DNA of 5,197 nucleotides from contig CAMDZU010000119.1 in the NCBI GenBank assembly GCA_945910715.1, positions 1 to 5,197 on the forward strand, in the 5' to 3' direction. Positions 4,892-5,197 of this stretch are shown in pieces. Each line of letters starts with the position of its first letter. Position 1 is the first letter of the stretch. The position numbers were made by a program, and so were the translations under genes. The DNA comes from an uncultured Clostridia bacterium. GTDB taxonomy: Bacteria > Bacillota > Clostridia > Oscillospirales > Ruminococcaceae. The notes below the pieces were generated by a model. That model was given only the letters and a program-made list of their open reading frames with translations. It was not told where the DNA came from and ran no database searches.

Positions 4892-4979
4892 GTGTTTGCT
4901 TGTGGTTTTTATGTTGGTTTATAAGGGGGCTACTCGCCTCCTTTTGACCCCTCGGTTTTGTGTTTGCTTGTGGTTTTTA
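4887..4979 (+). repeat. 25-bp direct repeat, two copies
   Basis: The 25-base T/G-rich segment 4887-4911 is repeated exactly at 4955-4979, 68 bases apart. Its core is GTGTTTGCTTGTGG. Each copy is followed by a GTTGG stretch and then a GC-capped hairpin, so the unit is segment plus hairpin, roughly 60-68 bases long. Confidence 0.85.
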
Positions 4980-5069
4980 GGTTGGTGGAGAGGGGGCTCC
5001 TCGCCCCCTTGATTTTGTATTATGTTGGTTGTTTTCGTAAGTTGGATAAGAGGGGGCTTCTCGCCCCCT
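4925..5069. repeat. Three near-tandem GC-capped hairpins
   Basis: GGGGGC-TNCTC-GCCCCC hairpins start at 4925, 4992 and 5052, so the spacing is 67 then 60 bases. Copy 1 has GCCTCC in its right arm; copies 2 and 3 are perfect 6-bp stems with loops TCCTC and TTCTC, bounded by A and T pairs. GTTGG precedes each. An open frame on the minus strand here (4919-5104) merely translates the repeat (QGGEKPPL, QGGEEPPL) and is not taken as a gene. This looks like an intergenic repeat that has expanded by duplication. Confidence 0.8.
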
Positions 5070-5104
5070 TGATAATGTTGTATCTGATTATAAGGTAGCC
5101 GCAA

Positions 5105-5197
5105 CCCCTCGCCCTTTTCTTTGCCTGCACAAAGAAAAGGGAAAAGAAATGCACTCGCTCACGCGCCGCGAGGGGCTTTGTGAAACTCGCAAGCGAG
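5105..5197. repeat. Nested palindromic element cut by the window edge
   Basis: The outer arms CCCCTCG (5105-5111) and CGAGGGG (5169-5175) enclose a perfect 12-bp stem CCCTTTTCTTTG (5112-5123) and CAAAGAAAAGGG (5130-5141) with loop CCTGCA. A further hairpin CTCGC-AA-GCGAG (5186-5197) ends exactly at the window edge, so the element may continue. It looks like a dispersed intergenic repeat and not a gene. Confidence 0.65.

Noticed and set aside
4887..5069. CRISPR array
   Set aside because: The repeats are self-complementary hairpins with T/G-rich spacers that are themselves repeated; spacers are not unique and no cas gene is present.
4919..5104. 61-residue minus-strand frame with QGGEKPPL repeats
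   Set aside because: The peptide repeats come from the DNA hairpin repeats; the frame follows repeat structure and has no convincing start signal.

Overview
The window looks like chromosomal DNA of a Gram-positive gut-type Clostridia, most likely a Ruminococcus-like member of the Oscillospiraceae. This is an inference from the gene families (TIGR04086 membrane protein; DUF348-G5-3D cell-wall protein), the near-consensus sigma-A promoters, the AT-rich intergenic DNA beside moderately GC-rich genes, and the many palindromic intergenic elements. No phage, transposase, CRISPR, tRNA or rRNA gene was seen.

Layout. Positions 1-162 hold intergenic palindromes and a plus-strand terminator. Positions 163-2118 are a minus-strand operon read right to left: an ABC ATPase (1213-2118), an ABC-2 type permease (396-1211) and a 78-residue soluble protein of unknown function (163-399). 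The genes are nearly contiguous (1-base gap, then an ATGA overlap). The operon starts from a TTGACA-17-TATAAT promoter at 2173-2201, with the palindrome GTAAATTTGATTTAC on its predicted start site. A second copy of that palindrome lies about 150 bp upstream. Positions 2454-2855 encode a four-helix TIGR04086-type membrane protein, also on the minus strand, with its own promoter.

The 641-base gap at 2856-3496 is rich in signals. It has a minus promoter, a possible small terminated transcript on the plus strand (about 2983-3066), two matches to the WalR two-component response-regulator box (3309-3325 and 3340-3356), and a very good plus-strand promoter (3402-3430). The promoter is followed by a possible 11-codon leader ORF that overlaps the next gene by ATGA. 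The gene at 3497-4780 encodes a membrane-anchored cell-wall enzyme with DUF348-like repeats, a G5 domain and a 3D (MltA/RlpA-like) catalytic domain. Two terminator-like hairpins follow it. The right end (4887-5197) is repeat DNA: three GC-capped hairpins in near-tandem, then a larger nested palindrome cut by the window edge.

How it works together. The ABC genes form an export or membrane-stress type transporter of unknown substrate, probably repressed by a regulator binding the GTAAAT palindrome; no regulator gene lies in the window. The cell-wall enzyme is probably tied to envelope homeostasis through WalRK, as its 3D-domain relative YocH is in Bacillus. No wholly new system is evident; the most useful leads are the regulatory sites and the repeat families.
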